Assembly (NCBI GenBank): GCA_002127285.1
Contig: NFUW01000001.1
Location: forward strand, 508,057 to 572,056
From: Chitinophagaceae bacterium IBVUCB1
GTDB taxonomy: Bacteria > Bacteroidota > Bacteroidia > Chitinophagales > Chitinophagaceae
Direction of reading: 5' to 3'
Length of the DNA: 64,000 nucleotides
Positions 17,746-26,271 of this stretch are shown piece by piece. The notes below the pieces were generated by a model. It was not told the DNA's origin, made no database searches, and saw nothing but the letters and a program-made list of their open reading frames with translations. How positions within the stretch are numbered: the stretch's first letter is position 1; every line of letters starts with the position of its first letter. Both the position numbers and the translations under genes were made by a program.

Positions 17746-18743
17746 CCGAGGTCTATCTCTGTATTATCACCGATGTTCAGGCTTTGGCTTAGTCCGCGTA
17801 CGAAAGCATCGCTGCCGATGATGGATGAATGTAGCACCACCTCTACCAATTCGGCATAAGAGCCGATGATGGAATCTTTAATAATAGACGACTCCACACT
17901 GGTAAACTCGCCTATCGTAACATTTGGCCCGATGATGGAATTATGTATTGTGCAGCCCTCTGCAATGCTAACAGGTGGTATAATGACGCTGGTACCGAAG
18001 TTGTAAGGTTTATCATCTTCGCCACGCTCTTCGCTCATTTCCTTTAGTAGGGTGGCGTTGGTAGATAAGAGGGTTTCTTTCTTACCGCAATCAAACCAAT
18101 TGTTTACCCGAAAAGCTTCAAACTTAATACCCCCCTCTATCATGAATTGCAGCGCATTCGTCAGGTGGTACTCGCCCTCTTCTTCCAGCCTGCTGTTGAT
18201 GTGTTTTTCCAGTGCCTCGTACAGTGCTTTGGTTTCTTTAATACAATACACACCTACCATTGCCATGTTCGATTTTGGTATCAATGGCTTTTCTACCGCA
18301 CGCAGTACTCGGTCTTTGCTATCCAGTTCTACTACACCAAAGCTGCGCGGGTCGTCCACTTTCTTCACCCCTATTTGCGATGTGTTGTGGTTCAGTATGT
18401 CTTTTACATTATAGTCGCAAACGGTATCGCCCAGCACAATTATCACTTCCTCGTCCTTTACCGCATCTTTGGTAAGCCATATAGCATGGCCCGTGCCGCG
18501 CCTGTCTTCCTGCGTTACGATGGTGTAAGACAGGTTGGGGTATGTTTTGGCAATGTAGCGTTGTATTTTTTCGCCGAGATAGCCTATTACAAATACAAAC
18601 TCGGTAACACCTGCCTCTAATAGCTGGTCAACAATAACGCTGAGGATGGTTTTACCCGCAATAGGTATCAGTGCCTTTGGTTGTGTATATGTTAGCGGGC
18701 GTAGCTTAGTACCTGCACCTGCAACGGGGATAATAGCTTTCAC
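17742..18743 (-). CDS. Sugar-1-phosphate nucleotidyltransferase
   Basis: A 333-residue enzyme that activates a sugar 1-phosphate with an NTP. The N-terminal Rossmann-like domain carries the pyrophosphorylase signature (KAIIPVAGAGTKLRPLTYT, then QPKALIPIAGK) and the metal-binding LGDTVCDY near residue 105. From about residue 250 there are hexapeptide repeats of a left-handed beta helix (IIPPVSIAEGCTI, IIGPNVTIGEFTSV, SIIKDSIIG). This layout is that of glucose-1-phosphate thymidylyl- or uridylyltransferases with an added beta-helix domain. The exact sugar cannot be read. It stands alone and converges on the deacetylase gene with a four-base overlap. Confidence 0.88.
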   Translation of the reverse strand: MKAIIPVAGAGTKLRPLTYTQPKALIPIAGKTILSVIVDQLLEAGVTEFVFVIGYLGEKIQRYIAKTYPNLSYTIVTQEDRRGTGHAIWLTKDAVKDEEVIIVLGDTVCDYNVKDILNHNTSQIGVKKVDDPRSFGVVELDSKDRVLRAVEKPLIPKSNMAMVGVYCIKETKALYEALEKHINSRLEEEGEYHLTNALQFMIEGGIKFEAFRVNNWFDCGKKETLLSTNATLLKEMSEERGEDDKPYNFGTSVIIPPVSIAEGCTIHNSIIGPNVTIGEFTSVESSIIKDSIIGSYAELVEVVLHSSIIGSDAFVRGLSQSLNIGDNTEIDLG

Positions 18744-18836
18744 AAAAAATTGTTTTGCTTCCGTGTGTGAAAATACGGTAAAATGATATAATACCCTATG
18801 CTATGATAACGTTAAATATCTCACCTCATTCAGTCT

Positions 18837-19238
18837 TTATAATACATCATCAACTGCTTCCCATAGTTCTATCTTGGTGCCTTCGGGGTCTATAATGTGG
18901 GCAAACTTACCATATTCATACACCTGCATTTCGCCTATCTGTTCTATTCCTTCTTTTTTCAACTCGGCAAGCAACCACTCCAAATCTTCTACCCGCAGGT
19001 TTATCATAAATTCTTTTTCGGATGGCATAAAATAGTCTGTGGTATTCTTAAACGGGTTCCATACCGTCATGCCTTTTTCGTCTGGCTTGTCAGTCTTCAG
19101 CCATTCAAAAGTTGCACCGTATTGTGTTGCGTTAAAGCCGAGATGCTTATTATACCAGTTGCGCATATATTCGGGGTCGTTGCTTTTCATAAATATGCCG
19201 CCTATACCCGTTACCCGTTTTTTATGTTCGTTGCTCAT
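18837..19238 (-). CDS. VOC-superfamily (glyoxalase-like) protein
   Basis: A 133-residue protein with one vicinal-oxygen-chelate domain: GIGGIFMKSNDPEYMRNWYN at the start, WLKTDKPDEKGMTVWNPF in the middle, EFMINLRVEDLEWLLAELKK, and HIIDPEGTKIELWEAV at the end, with the Glu metal ligand in KIELWE. The family includes lyases, dioxygenases and drug-binding proteins; the role here is not predictable. I start at the ATG 19238 rather than the TTG at 19262. Single gene between the nucleotidyltransferase and the UbiD-type decarboxylase. Confidence 0.82.
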   Translation of the reverse strand: MSNEHKKRVTGIGGIFMKSNDPEYMRNWYNKHLGFNATQYGATFEWLKTDKPDEKGMTVWNPFKNTTDYFMPSEKEFMINLRVEDLEWLLAELKKEGIEQIGEMQVYEYGKFAHIIDPEGTKIELWEAVDDVL

Positions 19239-19291
19239 TTGTGCTGTTTTTATATAACACAAATATGCGCATAGTATTGCGCAGATAAAAG

Positions 19292-19315
19292 AATACCTGC
19301 CAATTGGCAGGTATT
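19292..19315 (-). terminator. Terminator of the UbiD-type gene
   Basis: Perfect 24-base palindrome (AATACCTGCCAA and complement) nine bases beyond the stop at 19324, followed by TCTTTTAT on the minus strand. Confidence 0.75.
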
Positions 19316-19323
19316 TTTATGTT

Positions 19324-21228
19324 TTATTCCATCACTTGTGCTTCCTCTCCATACATCTGGTGCTGGTACTTCAGCGATGGCGATGGTATCAACTTACCGA
19401 GATTCAATTCACCCCATTTACTATCTATCGTTTCTATCGTCTGGGCATCGGCGGCTATCACATTGGGCCATGGGCGCTCAAAGCCATCATAGGCTTTTGT
19501 TTTGCGTGTGCCGTCCAGCCCCAGTATATTCCTGTCCTCACCGCCAAACAGATGGTCGCGGCGGGGGTCTAAGTTGTTACAGAAACGCCATAGCACATCG
19601 GCTATATCATTGGCATCTACCGTATGTTCTACATACAATATCATCTTCATGCCCTGCATGGCGGGTTCTTTGCATAGCACATCGTGCAGGGCAGCAATAT
19701 GCCCTTTACGGTTTTTCTCTACCGCTACAAACAATACGGGTATATCCATATACCTTGCCAGCTTATCGTTCAGCGATGCTATTTCGGGATATTGTTTTTG
19801 CAATGCTGTTGCGTTAAATGCCCCGTTCAGTTTGAATGGCGCAAGTGGTGCTGCCATCTCTTCTTCCCACTTCTTGGTGCCGTCTATACACATCTTGCCG
19901 CCAAAGCCCAGCTTGCTGCAGCTATGGTCCAGCACATCCATCGGCCCTTGGCTGAAGTACACATCGGTAGCGGGGTTCAGGTTATCAAACACATATTTTG
20001 CCAGTGTCTTGTAATCATCAATCTTCACCTTGCCATCAGCCAGCACCAGTATTTTGTTAAACATCATTTGCCCTGCACCCCACATGGCGTTCATTACTTT
20101 CTGCCCCTGCCCTGCATATTCTTTTTCTATACTGGTGATGACGAGGTTGTGAAACACACCCTCTACAGGCATATTCATATCCCTTATTTCCGGCACCATC
20201 GTCATTTTAATAGGTGCTAAAAATATACGCTCCGTTGCCTTTCCTATCCATGCATCCTCTTGTGGCGGTATGCCCACAATGGTAGCGGGGTATATCGCGT
20301 CTTTTTTATGCGTGATGGCAGTAACATGAAAGCGCGGATAAAAATCGGGCAGTGAATAATAGCCTGTATGGTCGCCGAAAGGGCCTTCCCATATCAATTC
20401 TTCATTCGGATCTACATATCCCTCTATGATGATGTCTGCATCGGCAGGCACTTCTATTTCTGGTTGCGTTATGCATTTCACTAATTCTACCCGCTTCTTG
20501 CGCAGGAAGCCAGCCAGCATATATTCATCCACATTCTCGGGCAGTGGTGCAGTGGCTGCATATGTATATACAGGGTCGCCACCCAATGCCACGGCTACTG
20601 GCATCAGCTTGCCTTGCTTTTTATATTCGTTGTAGTGGCGGGCACTCACTTTGTGTTTATGCCAGTGCATACCCGTCATGGTTTCGGTAAATACCTGCAT
20701 ACGATACATGCCTATATTGCGGGTGCCGTTCAGCAGGTCTTTGGTATGTATAGCGGGTAGTGTTATGAAACGTCCGCCGTCTTTGGGCCAGCATTTCAGT
20801 ACTGGCAGTTTTGATAAATCGGGTTTATCCATCACCACTTGTTGGCATTCACCCCTGCCGCTTACAACTTTCGGCATCCACGATGAAAACTTTGCCAGTT
20901 GCGGCAGCATCGCCAGTTTTTCAAGCAAGCCGTTTTTGGGTGCTGTCATGGTCTTTAGCAAATCCTCTATTTCATGCGCTACATCGTCCAGTTCATTCAC
21001 ACCCAATGCCATACACATACGCTGCTCATTGCCCATACTGTTTATCAACAGCGGGAAGCCAGTGCCTGTATTCTCAAACAATAATGCCTTGTTCCTGTCG
21101 GGTGTTTTAGAAACCCTATCGGTTATCTCTGCAATCTCCAACACGGGGTCAACGAATGTCTTAATCCTTACCAGTTCGCCTGCTTTCTCTAATGCTTCCG
21201 CAAATGCCCTTAATGATTTGTGTGCCAT
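19324..21228 (-). CDS. UbiD-family prenylated-FMN decarboxylase
   Basis: A 634-residue UbiD-type enzyme, probably decarboxylating an aromatic or alpha,beta-unsaturated acid with prenylated FMN. Recognisable segments: LPVLKCWPKDGGRFITLPAI, IGMYRMQVF, PLPENVDEYMLAGFLR, EGPFGDHTGYYSLPDFYP (the E-x-P-type active region), and MSGxxx-like C-terminal parts EHTVDANDIADVLW and RRDHLFGG. The length exceeds classical UbiD (about 490) and fits the longer group often assigned to menaquinone biosynthesis in Bacteroidota; that role is inference. ATG 21228 (MAHKSLRAF) is chosen over an upstream TTG. A TAnnTTTG element lies at 21291-21284. Confidence 0.88.
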   Translation of the reverse strand: MAHKSLRAFAEALEKAGELVRIKTFVDPVLEIAEITDRVSKTPDRNKALLFENTGTGFPLLINSMGNEQRMCMALGVNELDDVAHEIEDLLKTMTAPKNGLLEKLAMLPQLAKFSSWMPKVVSGRGECQQVVMDKPDLSKLPVLKCWPKDGGRFITLPAIHTKDLLNGTRNIGMYRMQVFTETMTGMHWHKHKVSARHYNEYKKQGKLMPVAVALGGDPVYTYAATAPLPENVDEYMLAGFLRKKRVELVKCITQPEIEVPADADIIIEGYVDPNEELIWEGPFGDHTGYYSLPDFYPRFHVTAITHKKDAIYPATIVGIPPQEDAWIGKATERIFLAPIKMTMVPEIRDMNMPVEGVFHNLVITSIEKEYAGQGQKVMNAMWGAGQMMFNKILVLADGKVKIDDYKTLAKYVFDNLNPATDVYFSQGPMDVLDHSCSKLGFGGKMCIDGTKKWEEEMAAPLAPFKLNGAFNATALQKQYPEIASLNDKLARYMDIPVLFVAVEKNRKGHIAALHDVLCKEPAMQGMKMILYVEHTVDANDIADVLWRFCNNLDPRRDHLFGGEDRNILGLDGTRKTKAYDGFERPWPNVIAADAQTIETIDSKWGELNLGKLIPSPSLKYQHQMYGEEAQVME

Positions 21229-21283
21229 AATGCTCGTTGTGTGATAATAACAAATAAGCAAGCCTATCGTTCACTACACGGCG

Positions 21284-21291
21284 CAAAGTTA
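21284..21291 (-). promoter_or_regulatory. -7 element of the UbiD-type gene
   Basis: TAACTTTG on the minus strand, 55 bases before the start. It is back to back with the plus-strand element at 21317-21324. Confidence 0.5.
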
Positions 21292-21316
21292 AGGCGGCAT
21301 TAGCTAAACTATTGGC

Positions 21317-21324
21317 TAATTTTG
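21317..21324 (+). promoter_or_regulatory. -7 element of the YiiX-like gene
   Basis: TAATTTTG, exact consensus, 28 bases before the ATG at 21353. A start at the TTG 21332 would make the mRNA nearly leaderless. Confidence 0.5.
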
Positions 21325-21352
21325 CCCTGTTTTGAAGCGCAGCATACGATAT

Positions 21353-22003
21353 ATGGTTTGGGGGCTTGCATCCTTAGCATTTTTGCTTGGCGGGGTTGCC
21401 GTATGGTATTATGCTTTTGCCCTGCCCAAGCATCATCATACAGTGCATTCGATGGCTGCCAACCCATATAACAAACACCTGATAGACTCTGCTGCACAAT
21501 TTTTACAACATGGCGACGTAGTAGTGCGTACGGGCAATGATATGACGAGCGAGATGTTTCGGCAAGCTAACCAAACTGACAAAACATACTCGCATTGCGG
21601 CATTGTGATGATAGAGGAAGGGAAACCATATGTGTATCATTGCATTGGCGGAGAGGACAATCCTAACGAGGTGCTGCGCAGGGATAGCTTATCATTCTGG
21701 GCATCGCCCCGAAACAATTATGGCTTTGGCATAGTTCGCTACCGCTTTACACCCACGCAACTTGACAGTTTTTGCGCAATAGCCAAGCATTACTATCAAC
21801 AGAAAAAGAAGTTTGATTTAGACTTCGACCTGCAAAGTGATGATAAACTCTATTGTGCAGAGTTACTATACATTGCCATCAACCGCAGTATGGGCAAGCC
21901 AGTCATCCAAACCACCCAAGCAATGGGGCATGATTATGCAGCGATAGACAATATAACACACAACGCTTATTGCCAAATGATTTGCGAGGTAAGGTATAAA
22001 TAG
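21353..22003 (+). CDS. YiiX-like permuted papain-fold hydrolase, membrane-anchored
   Basis: A 216-residue protein with an N-terminal membrane anchor (about 1-22) and a circularly permuted NlpC/P60-like domain. In this fold the His comes before the Cys: here HGDVVVRTGN, then TYSHCGIVMIE (His), and DDKLYCAELLYIAI (Cys). Such enzymes hydrolyse amide or ester bonds in peptides or lipids at the envelope. The true start may be the TTG at 21332, which would add KRSIRY, a basic flank typical of membrane anchors; the ATG is preferred because of the promoter position. Followed by a lipoprotein gene with its own promoter. Confidence 0.8.
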   Translation: MVWGLASLAFLLGGVAVWYYAFALPKHHHTVHSMAANPYNKHLIDSAAQFLQHGDVVVRTGNDMTSEMFRQANQTDKTYSHCGIVMIEEGKPYVYHCIGGEDNPNEVLRRDSLSFWASPRNNYGFGIVRYRFTPTQLDSFCAIAKHYYQQKKKFDLDFDLQSDDKLYCAELLYIAINRSMGKPVIQTTQAMGHDYAAIDNITHNAYCQMICEVRYK

Positions 22004-22012
22004 ATACCTTTG
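21981..22012 (+). promoter_or_regulatory. Promoter of the lipoprotein gene
   Basis: TTTG (21981-21984), 20 bases, TACCTTTG (22005-22012): a near-ideal Bacteroidota promoter, partly within the end of the preceding gene, 22 bases before the start at 22035. Confidence 0.6.
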
Positions 22013-22034
22013 CCGAAATTTGAAAAATAAGAAT

Positions 22035-22511
22035 ATGAAAAAAGCATTTTCGGGTATCGTAGCGGCCATTGTGTTGTCCCTTGTGCTGACAGCCTGTAAC
22101 AACAATGCGCCCGAGCCCGTTGCTAAAAAATTCCTCAACAGCTTTTGGCAGATGAATTATAAAGAAGCCAAAACTGTATCTACAGAGGCTACCAAGCAAC
22201 TGATAGAACTGTTGGAAACAACATCGGCACGTGTACCCGATAGTGTGTTTAAAAAAGCTAAAAGCATCAGTATAGAAATAACCAAAGTAGAAGAAAACGG
22301 CGACAAGGCAGTAGTGCATTATAAGAAATCGGACGACAATGACTCACACGTTCTGAACCTTGTAAAGCAAAACGATAAATGGCTTGCCAACCTTACTAAA
22401 AACGATGATATTTTTCAGGAAGAACCTGCAGACGAAGCACCTGAAGCAGAGCCTGCTCCGGAAGGAGAACCTACACAAGTAGCACCTGCAGACACAACAT
22501 CTGCCAAGTAA
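22035..22511 (+). CDS. DUF4878-like lipoprotein
   Basis: A 158-residue lipoprotein. Signal peptide with lipobox LTAC (Cys near residue 21), then an NTF2-like region similar to DUF4878 (PVAKKFLNSFWQMNYKEAKTV and later VHYKKSDDNDSHVLNLVKQ, ending DKWLANL). The last 35 residues are rich in Glu, Pro and Ala, a flexible acidic tail. ATG 22035 is preferred over TTG 22020 because the lipobox signal starts there. Function unknown; the cell-envelope location is clear. Confidence 0.82.
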   Translation: MKKAFSGIVAAIVLSLVLTACNNNAPEPVAKKFLNSFWQMNYKEAKTVSTEATKQLIELLETTSARVPDSVFKKAKSISIEITKVEENGDKAVVHYKKSDDNDSHVLNLVKQNDKWLANLTKNDDIFQEEPADEAPEAEPAPEGEPTQVAPADTTSAK

Positions 22512-22527
22512 TTCAATAGCATATATA

Positions 22528-22564
22528 AAGAAGAAGGGCTGCAAAATTTGCAGCCCTTCTTCTT
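22528..22564. terminator. Bidirectional terminator
   Basis: Long inverted repeat (GAAGAAGGGCTGC and complement) flanked by A run and T run. It closes the lipoprotein gene and, on the minus strand, the SpmAB gene that ends at 22565. Confidence 0.8.
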
Positions 22565-24055
22565 TTATGCAGATGCGCCGAAGAACATATAACACAATAC
22601 AATGGCGGTAATGATGCCTACCAAATCGGCCAGTAGCATAGCGCCAATGGTATAGCGTGTGTTCTTCACCGCTACTGCACCAAAGTAAACGGCTATTACA
22701 TAAAACGTAGTATCTGAAGAACCCTGCAATATGCACGAGAGCCTGCCGGCAAAAGAATCGGGGCCAAAGTTTTTCATGGTGTCAATCATCATGCCACGCG
22801 CACCACTGCCACTCATGGGTTTTATCAATGCGGTAGGCAGACCGTCAACAAAACGGGTATCAGTACCCATAGCACTAAAAAGCGATTTCATACCTGCTAT
22901 TACTACATCGAACGTACCACTGGTGCGCAGCATACTGATGGCTACCAACATACCTACCAGATAAGGGATAATTTTGATGGCTGTTTCAAAACCACCTTTC
23001 GCGCCATCTACAAAAGCGTCGAAGACGTTTATTTTTTTATAGATACCACCCAGTATTATCAGTATAAATATTAACAGTATCAGCCCGTTGCTTAGCAGCG
23101 ATGAAAAAGATTGCATCCCGTCAAGGTTCAGCGTTCGCAGATATACTACTAATACGGCTATGATGGCAGACAAGCCACCTACCCAAGCCAGTATTACGGG
23201 TTGCAGCAAGTTTATCTTCTGCCTGATGGATACGATAAACATGGCAGCCATTGTAGCCGCAAAAGTGGCTATCATACAGGGCACAAAAATATCAGTCGGG
23301 TTGGTTGCTTTTACTGCTGCCCTCGCAGCAATGATGCTGACAGGTATCAGCGTAAGCCCCGATGCGTGCAGGCAAAGAAACATGATTTGCGCATTGCTGG
23401 CGGTTTTCTTATCGGGGTTTATCTCTTGCAGGCTCTCCATAGCCTTGATGCCGAATGGTGTAGCTGCATTATCGAGCCCCAAGAGGTTAGCCGAAAAGTT
23501 CATCATCATGTGTCCCATAGCGGGGTGTCCTTTGGGTAGTTCGGGAAACAGCTTTGAAAAAAACGGGCCGATGATTCTTGATAATAGATTGATGCCACCA
23601 GCTTTCTCTGCAATACTCATAAAGCCCATAAACAATGCCATAATACCTATCAGCCCGATGCAGATGTTGACCGCGCTTTTGCAGGTTTCAATAATACCGT
23701 CTGCCTTTTTAGTCAGTTTTGCCTGTATGCTTTTGTAGGTATAGACTTTTGTGCCAATTGGCAATTGCATGGCAGCAAGGCTTTGTTTGTCGGTTATTAC
23801 AAGCGTTGCAGGATGCAGTGAGTCTGACTCTTTATAACCATAACCTGCAATGTATTTGGTAAAACTTTCTTCGGATGCGAAGCCCTCATTTAAGGGTGAC
23901 CCATATTTCTGATAGTAAACCGTATCATACGCATCATCGGCTTTACCCGTTACCATACGGCTGAAGATGGCTTTATCTGCCGCAAAGAATGATTTATACC
24001 CCGCTACTGCAATGGCAATAATGATAAAAGCCGACCATATCCTGCTAAGCGCCAT
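22565..24055 (-). CDS. Fused SpmA-SpmB nucleoside-recognition-domain membrane protein
   Basis: A 496-residue polytopic protein. The N-terminal half carries a SpmA-like Gate domain (SAVNICIGLIGIMALFMGFMS, FPELPKGHPAMGHMMMNFSANLLGLDNAATPFG) and the C-terminal half a SpmB-like Gate domain (FVDGAKGGFETAIKIIPYLVG, PLTALIKPMSGSGARGM-like region, SCILQGSSDTTFYVIAVYFGAV). In sporulating Firmicutes the two are separate proteins; the fusion is usual in Bacteroidota, which do not form spores. Probably a transporter; the substrate is unknown. A periplasmic stretch with little similarity lies at about 30-105. Confidence 0.88.
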   Translation of the reverse strand: MALSRIWSAFIIIAIAVAGYKSFFAADKAIFSRMVTGKADDAYDTVYYQKYGSPLNEGFASEESFTKYIAGYGYKESDSLHPATLVITDKQSLAAMQLPIGTKVYTYKSIQAKLTKKADGIIETCKSAVNICIGLIGIMALFMGFMSIAEKAGGINLLSRIIGPFFSKLFPELPKGHPAMGHMMMNFSANLLGLDNAATPFGIKAMESLQEINPDKKTASNAQIMFLCLHASGLTLIPVSIIAARAAVKATNPTDIFVPCMIATFAATMAAMFIVSIRQKINLLQPVILAWVGGLSAIIAVLVVYLRTLNLDGMQSFSSLLSNGLILLIFILIILGGIYKKINVFDAFVDGAKGGFETAIKIIPYLVGMLVAISMLRTSGTFDVVIAGMKSLFSAMGTDTRFVDGLPTALIKPMSGSGARGMMIDTMKNFGPDSFAGRLSCILQGSSDTTFYVIAVYFGAVAVKNTRYTIGAMLLADLVGIITAIVLCYMFFGASA

Positions 24056-24104
24056 CCGAAATGTAGATTAATGGCTATGAAGATAAAACTTAGCAGCTAA
24101 TAAT

Positions 24105-24689
24105 TTATGTGTCTGATTTGTGATCCATTACTTGCTCTACACTCGGAGCTTCAAACCCATGCATCATCTCCAGCAGTTCTTCTATCGATTCGCTGGTCAT
24201 TAATATCTCTGCCGTACATTCTTCCAGAAAACCCTCTTGTATCATGTTATTCACCAGCACTTTCAGGCTATCATAAAAGCCGTGAATATTCAGCAAAGCA
24301 ATGGGCTTTTTGTGCAACCCCAACTGTCCCCAAGTCAGCATTTCAAACATTTCATCCATCGTGCCCCATCCGCCCGGCAGCACTATCACACCATCGCTCA
24401 GTTCGTGCATCTTTACCTTGCGACTGTGCATACTGTCGGTAACAATCATTTCCGTCAGCCCCTCGTGCGCTACTTCTTTGGTTTGCAGAAAATCGGGTAT
24501 CACGCCTATCACTTTACCGCCGTTTTGCAACACGCCATCTGCTACAGCACCCATCAGCCCTACTTTTCCACCGCCATACACCAAACCTATACCACGCTCT
24601 GCCAGCGTTGCGCCTAGTATATAAGCCGTTTCTCTGTATGCTTCGTGATAGCCCTCTTTAGAGCCGCAAAAGACTACAATATTTTGCAT
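24105..24689 (-). CDS. LOG-family nucleoside 5'-monophosphate phosphoribohydrolase
   Basis: A 194-residue Rossmann-fold protein of the LOG (TIGR00730) group, which cleaves N6-modified AMP to free base and ribose phosphate. Motifs: YGGGKVGLMGAVAD near residue 41 and the diagnostic PGGWGTMDEMFE near 103, plus GQLGLHKKPIALLN. The longer open frame up to 24788 would run through the lysA terminator, so the ATG at 24689 is chosen. Located after lysA but separated by that terminator. Confidence 0.9.
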   Translation of the reverse strand: MQNIVVFCGSKEGYHEAYRETAYILGATLAERGIGLVYGGGKVGLMGAVADGVLQNGGKVIGVIPDFLQTKEVAHEGLTEMIVTDSMHSRKVKMHELSDGVIVLPGGWGTMDEMFEMLTWGQLGLHKKPIALLNIHGFYDSLKVLVNNMIQEGFLEECTAEILMTSESIEELLEMMHGFEAPSVEQVMDHKSDT

Positions 24690-24760
24690 AAGCACAGATG
24701 GTTGTTTTATTAAAAATACAACGATTACCGATACAACAGTTGTTATAGAAATAATAAAAA

Positions 24761-24780
24761 AGCCCCCGATGGCGGGGGCT
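24761..24780 (-). terminator. lysA terminator
   Basis: AGCCCCCG, four-base loop, complement, followed by TTTTTTATTATT on the minus strand, seven bases after the lysA stop. Confidence 0.85.
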
Positions 24781-24787
24781 GGTATCA

Positions 24788-26002
24788 TTACAGTACTTCT
24801 ACCTGATTTCGCAGCAGGTCTTCAAATACATCCCGCTCGCGTATCAGGAAAGCTTTGCCATCTTTCACCATTACTTCGGCAGGCTTCAATCGGGAATTGA
24901 AATTGCTGCTCATTTCAAAACCATAGGCACCTGCGTTGTAGAACACAAGGTAGTCGCCTTCCCGCACTTCGTTTAGTACCCTGTCCCATGCAAACGTATC
25001 CGTTTCGCAGATATTACCTACAATGGTATAAATACGTTCTGCACCAGATGGGTTCGATATGTTTTCAATACGATGGTAGGCATCATAAAACATAGGGCGT
25101 ATCAGGTGATTGAAACCCGAATTGACACCCACAAAAACTGTTGCAGGTGTTTGTTTGATGACATTCGCTTTTACCAGAAAATAGCCGCATTCACTTACCA
25201 AATATTTTCCGGGCTCAAACCATACTTCCAGCGTGCGGTTATATTCCGCTTCAAATTCCTTAACGGCTGCCGTCAGTTTTTCGCCCAGCAGGTACACGTC
25301 TGTTTCTTTATCGCCCTCTTTATACGGCACTTTAAAGCCGCTACCCATGTCTATAAACTCCAGCGTATCGAAATGGCGGGCTATTTCAAACATTACATCC
25401 AACCCGCGCAGAAATACATCTACGTCTTTTATCTCACTGCCTGTGTGCATGTGCAGACCTTTTACATGCAGCTTGGTTGTTTTCACCACACGCTCTATAT
25501 GGCGCAGTTGGTGTACCGATATACCAAACTTGCTGTCTATATGCCCTGTAGATATTTTATAATTGCCTCCAGCCTCAATATGCGGGTTGATGCGAATACA
25601 TACTGGATAGCCACTACCGAATTTATTACCAAACTGCTCCAGTATAGATATGTTGTCTATGTTTATGTTGACACCCATTTGTTGTGCTTCCACTATCTCG
25701 TTGAAGTCAACACAGTTGGGTGTGTACAATATTTCATTAGGCTCAAAACCCGCTTTCAGTGCCAGTTTCACCTCATAGATGCTTACACAGTCTATAGAGG
25801 CACCGAGGCTTTTCAGATACTTCAGTACGTTGATATTGGTCAATGCCTTGCAAGCATAAAAAAAGCGGGTAGGATGGCTTTTGAACGCGTCCTTCAGCTT
25901 GTTGTATTGCTCGGCTATTTTTTCGGCATGATACACATACACGGGCGTACCAAATTCGTTGGCTACGCTTATCAACTGTTCTTTACTAAGTGGCTGAAAC
26001 AT
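24788..26002 (-). CDS. lysA: Diaminopimelate decarboxylase
   Basis: A 404-residue PLP enzyme converting meso-diaminopimelate to lysine, the last step of lysine synthesis. Fold-III type: FFYACKALTN with the PLP Lys near residue 50, HTGSEI and later the GSGF glycine loop (DMGSGFKVPY), EPGKYLV phosphate-binding region, and VGNICETDTFAWDR with the active-site Cys. Full length. A TACTTTTG promoter element lies 18 bases before the start. Confidence 0.94.
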   Translation of the reverse strand: MFQPLSKEQLISVANEFGTPVYVYHAEKIAEQYNKLKDAFKSHPTRFFYACKALTNINVLKYLKSLGASIDCVSIYEVKLALKAGFEPNEILYTPNCVDFNEIVEAQQMGVNINIDNISILEQFGNKFGSGYPVCIRINPHIEAGGNYKISTGHIDSKFGISVHQLRHIERVVKTTKLHVKGLHMHTGSEIKDVDVFLRGLDVMFEIARHFDTLEFIDMGSGFKVPYKEGDKETDVYLLGEKLTAAVKEFEAEYNRTLEVWFEPGKYLVSECGYFLVKANVIKQTPATVFVGVNSGFNHLIRPMFYDAYHRIENISNPSGAERIYTIVGNICETDTFAWDRVLNEVREGDYLVFYNAGAYGFEMSSNFNSRLKPAEVMVKDGKAFLIRERDVFEDLLRNQVEVL

Positions 26003-26019
26003 ATTTTAAAAAAGGACTG

Positions 26020-26027
26020 CAAAAGTA
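26020..26027 (-). promoter_or_regulatory. -7 element of lysA
   Basis: TACTTTTG on the minus strand, exact consensus, 18 bases before the ATG. Confidence 0.5.
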
Positions 26028-26234
26028 TAAAAACTATGCTCAGGTTAAAAGTACCTGCCTATACCAACCAGCATGGGTATATTACTTCATGCATACAGGT
26101 ACAATGTCGGTCTTCAGAATAGACGCTTCACATTAAATTAACCACTAATTAATAATACCCGTATCAATCATTAAAATACTATGAAAAAAGGCAACCATAG
26201 CTCATTTTATATCGTCTATACTTTTAACATTTCT

Positions 26235-26254
26235 TAACTTTATAGTAGGCCTAC
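26235..26254 (+). promoter_or_regulatory. Putative promoter and palindrome of the PKD-protein gene
   Basis: TAACTTTA (26235-26242) is one base from the -7 consensus and is directly followed by the perfect 10-base palindrome GTAGGCCTAC (26245-26254), where transcription would start; ATG is at 26272. Confidence 0.35.
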
Positions 26255-26271
26255 AACTACCGTAGCAACGT

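Noticed and set aside
24690-24788. N-terminal extension of the LOG protein to 24788
   Set aside because: It would translate through the lysA terminator; the family starts at MQNIVVFCGS.
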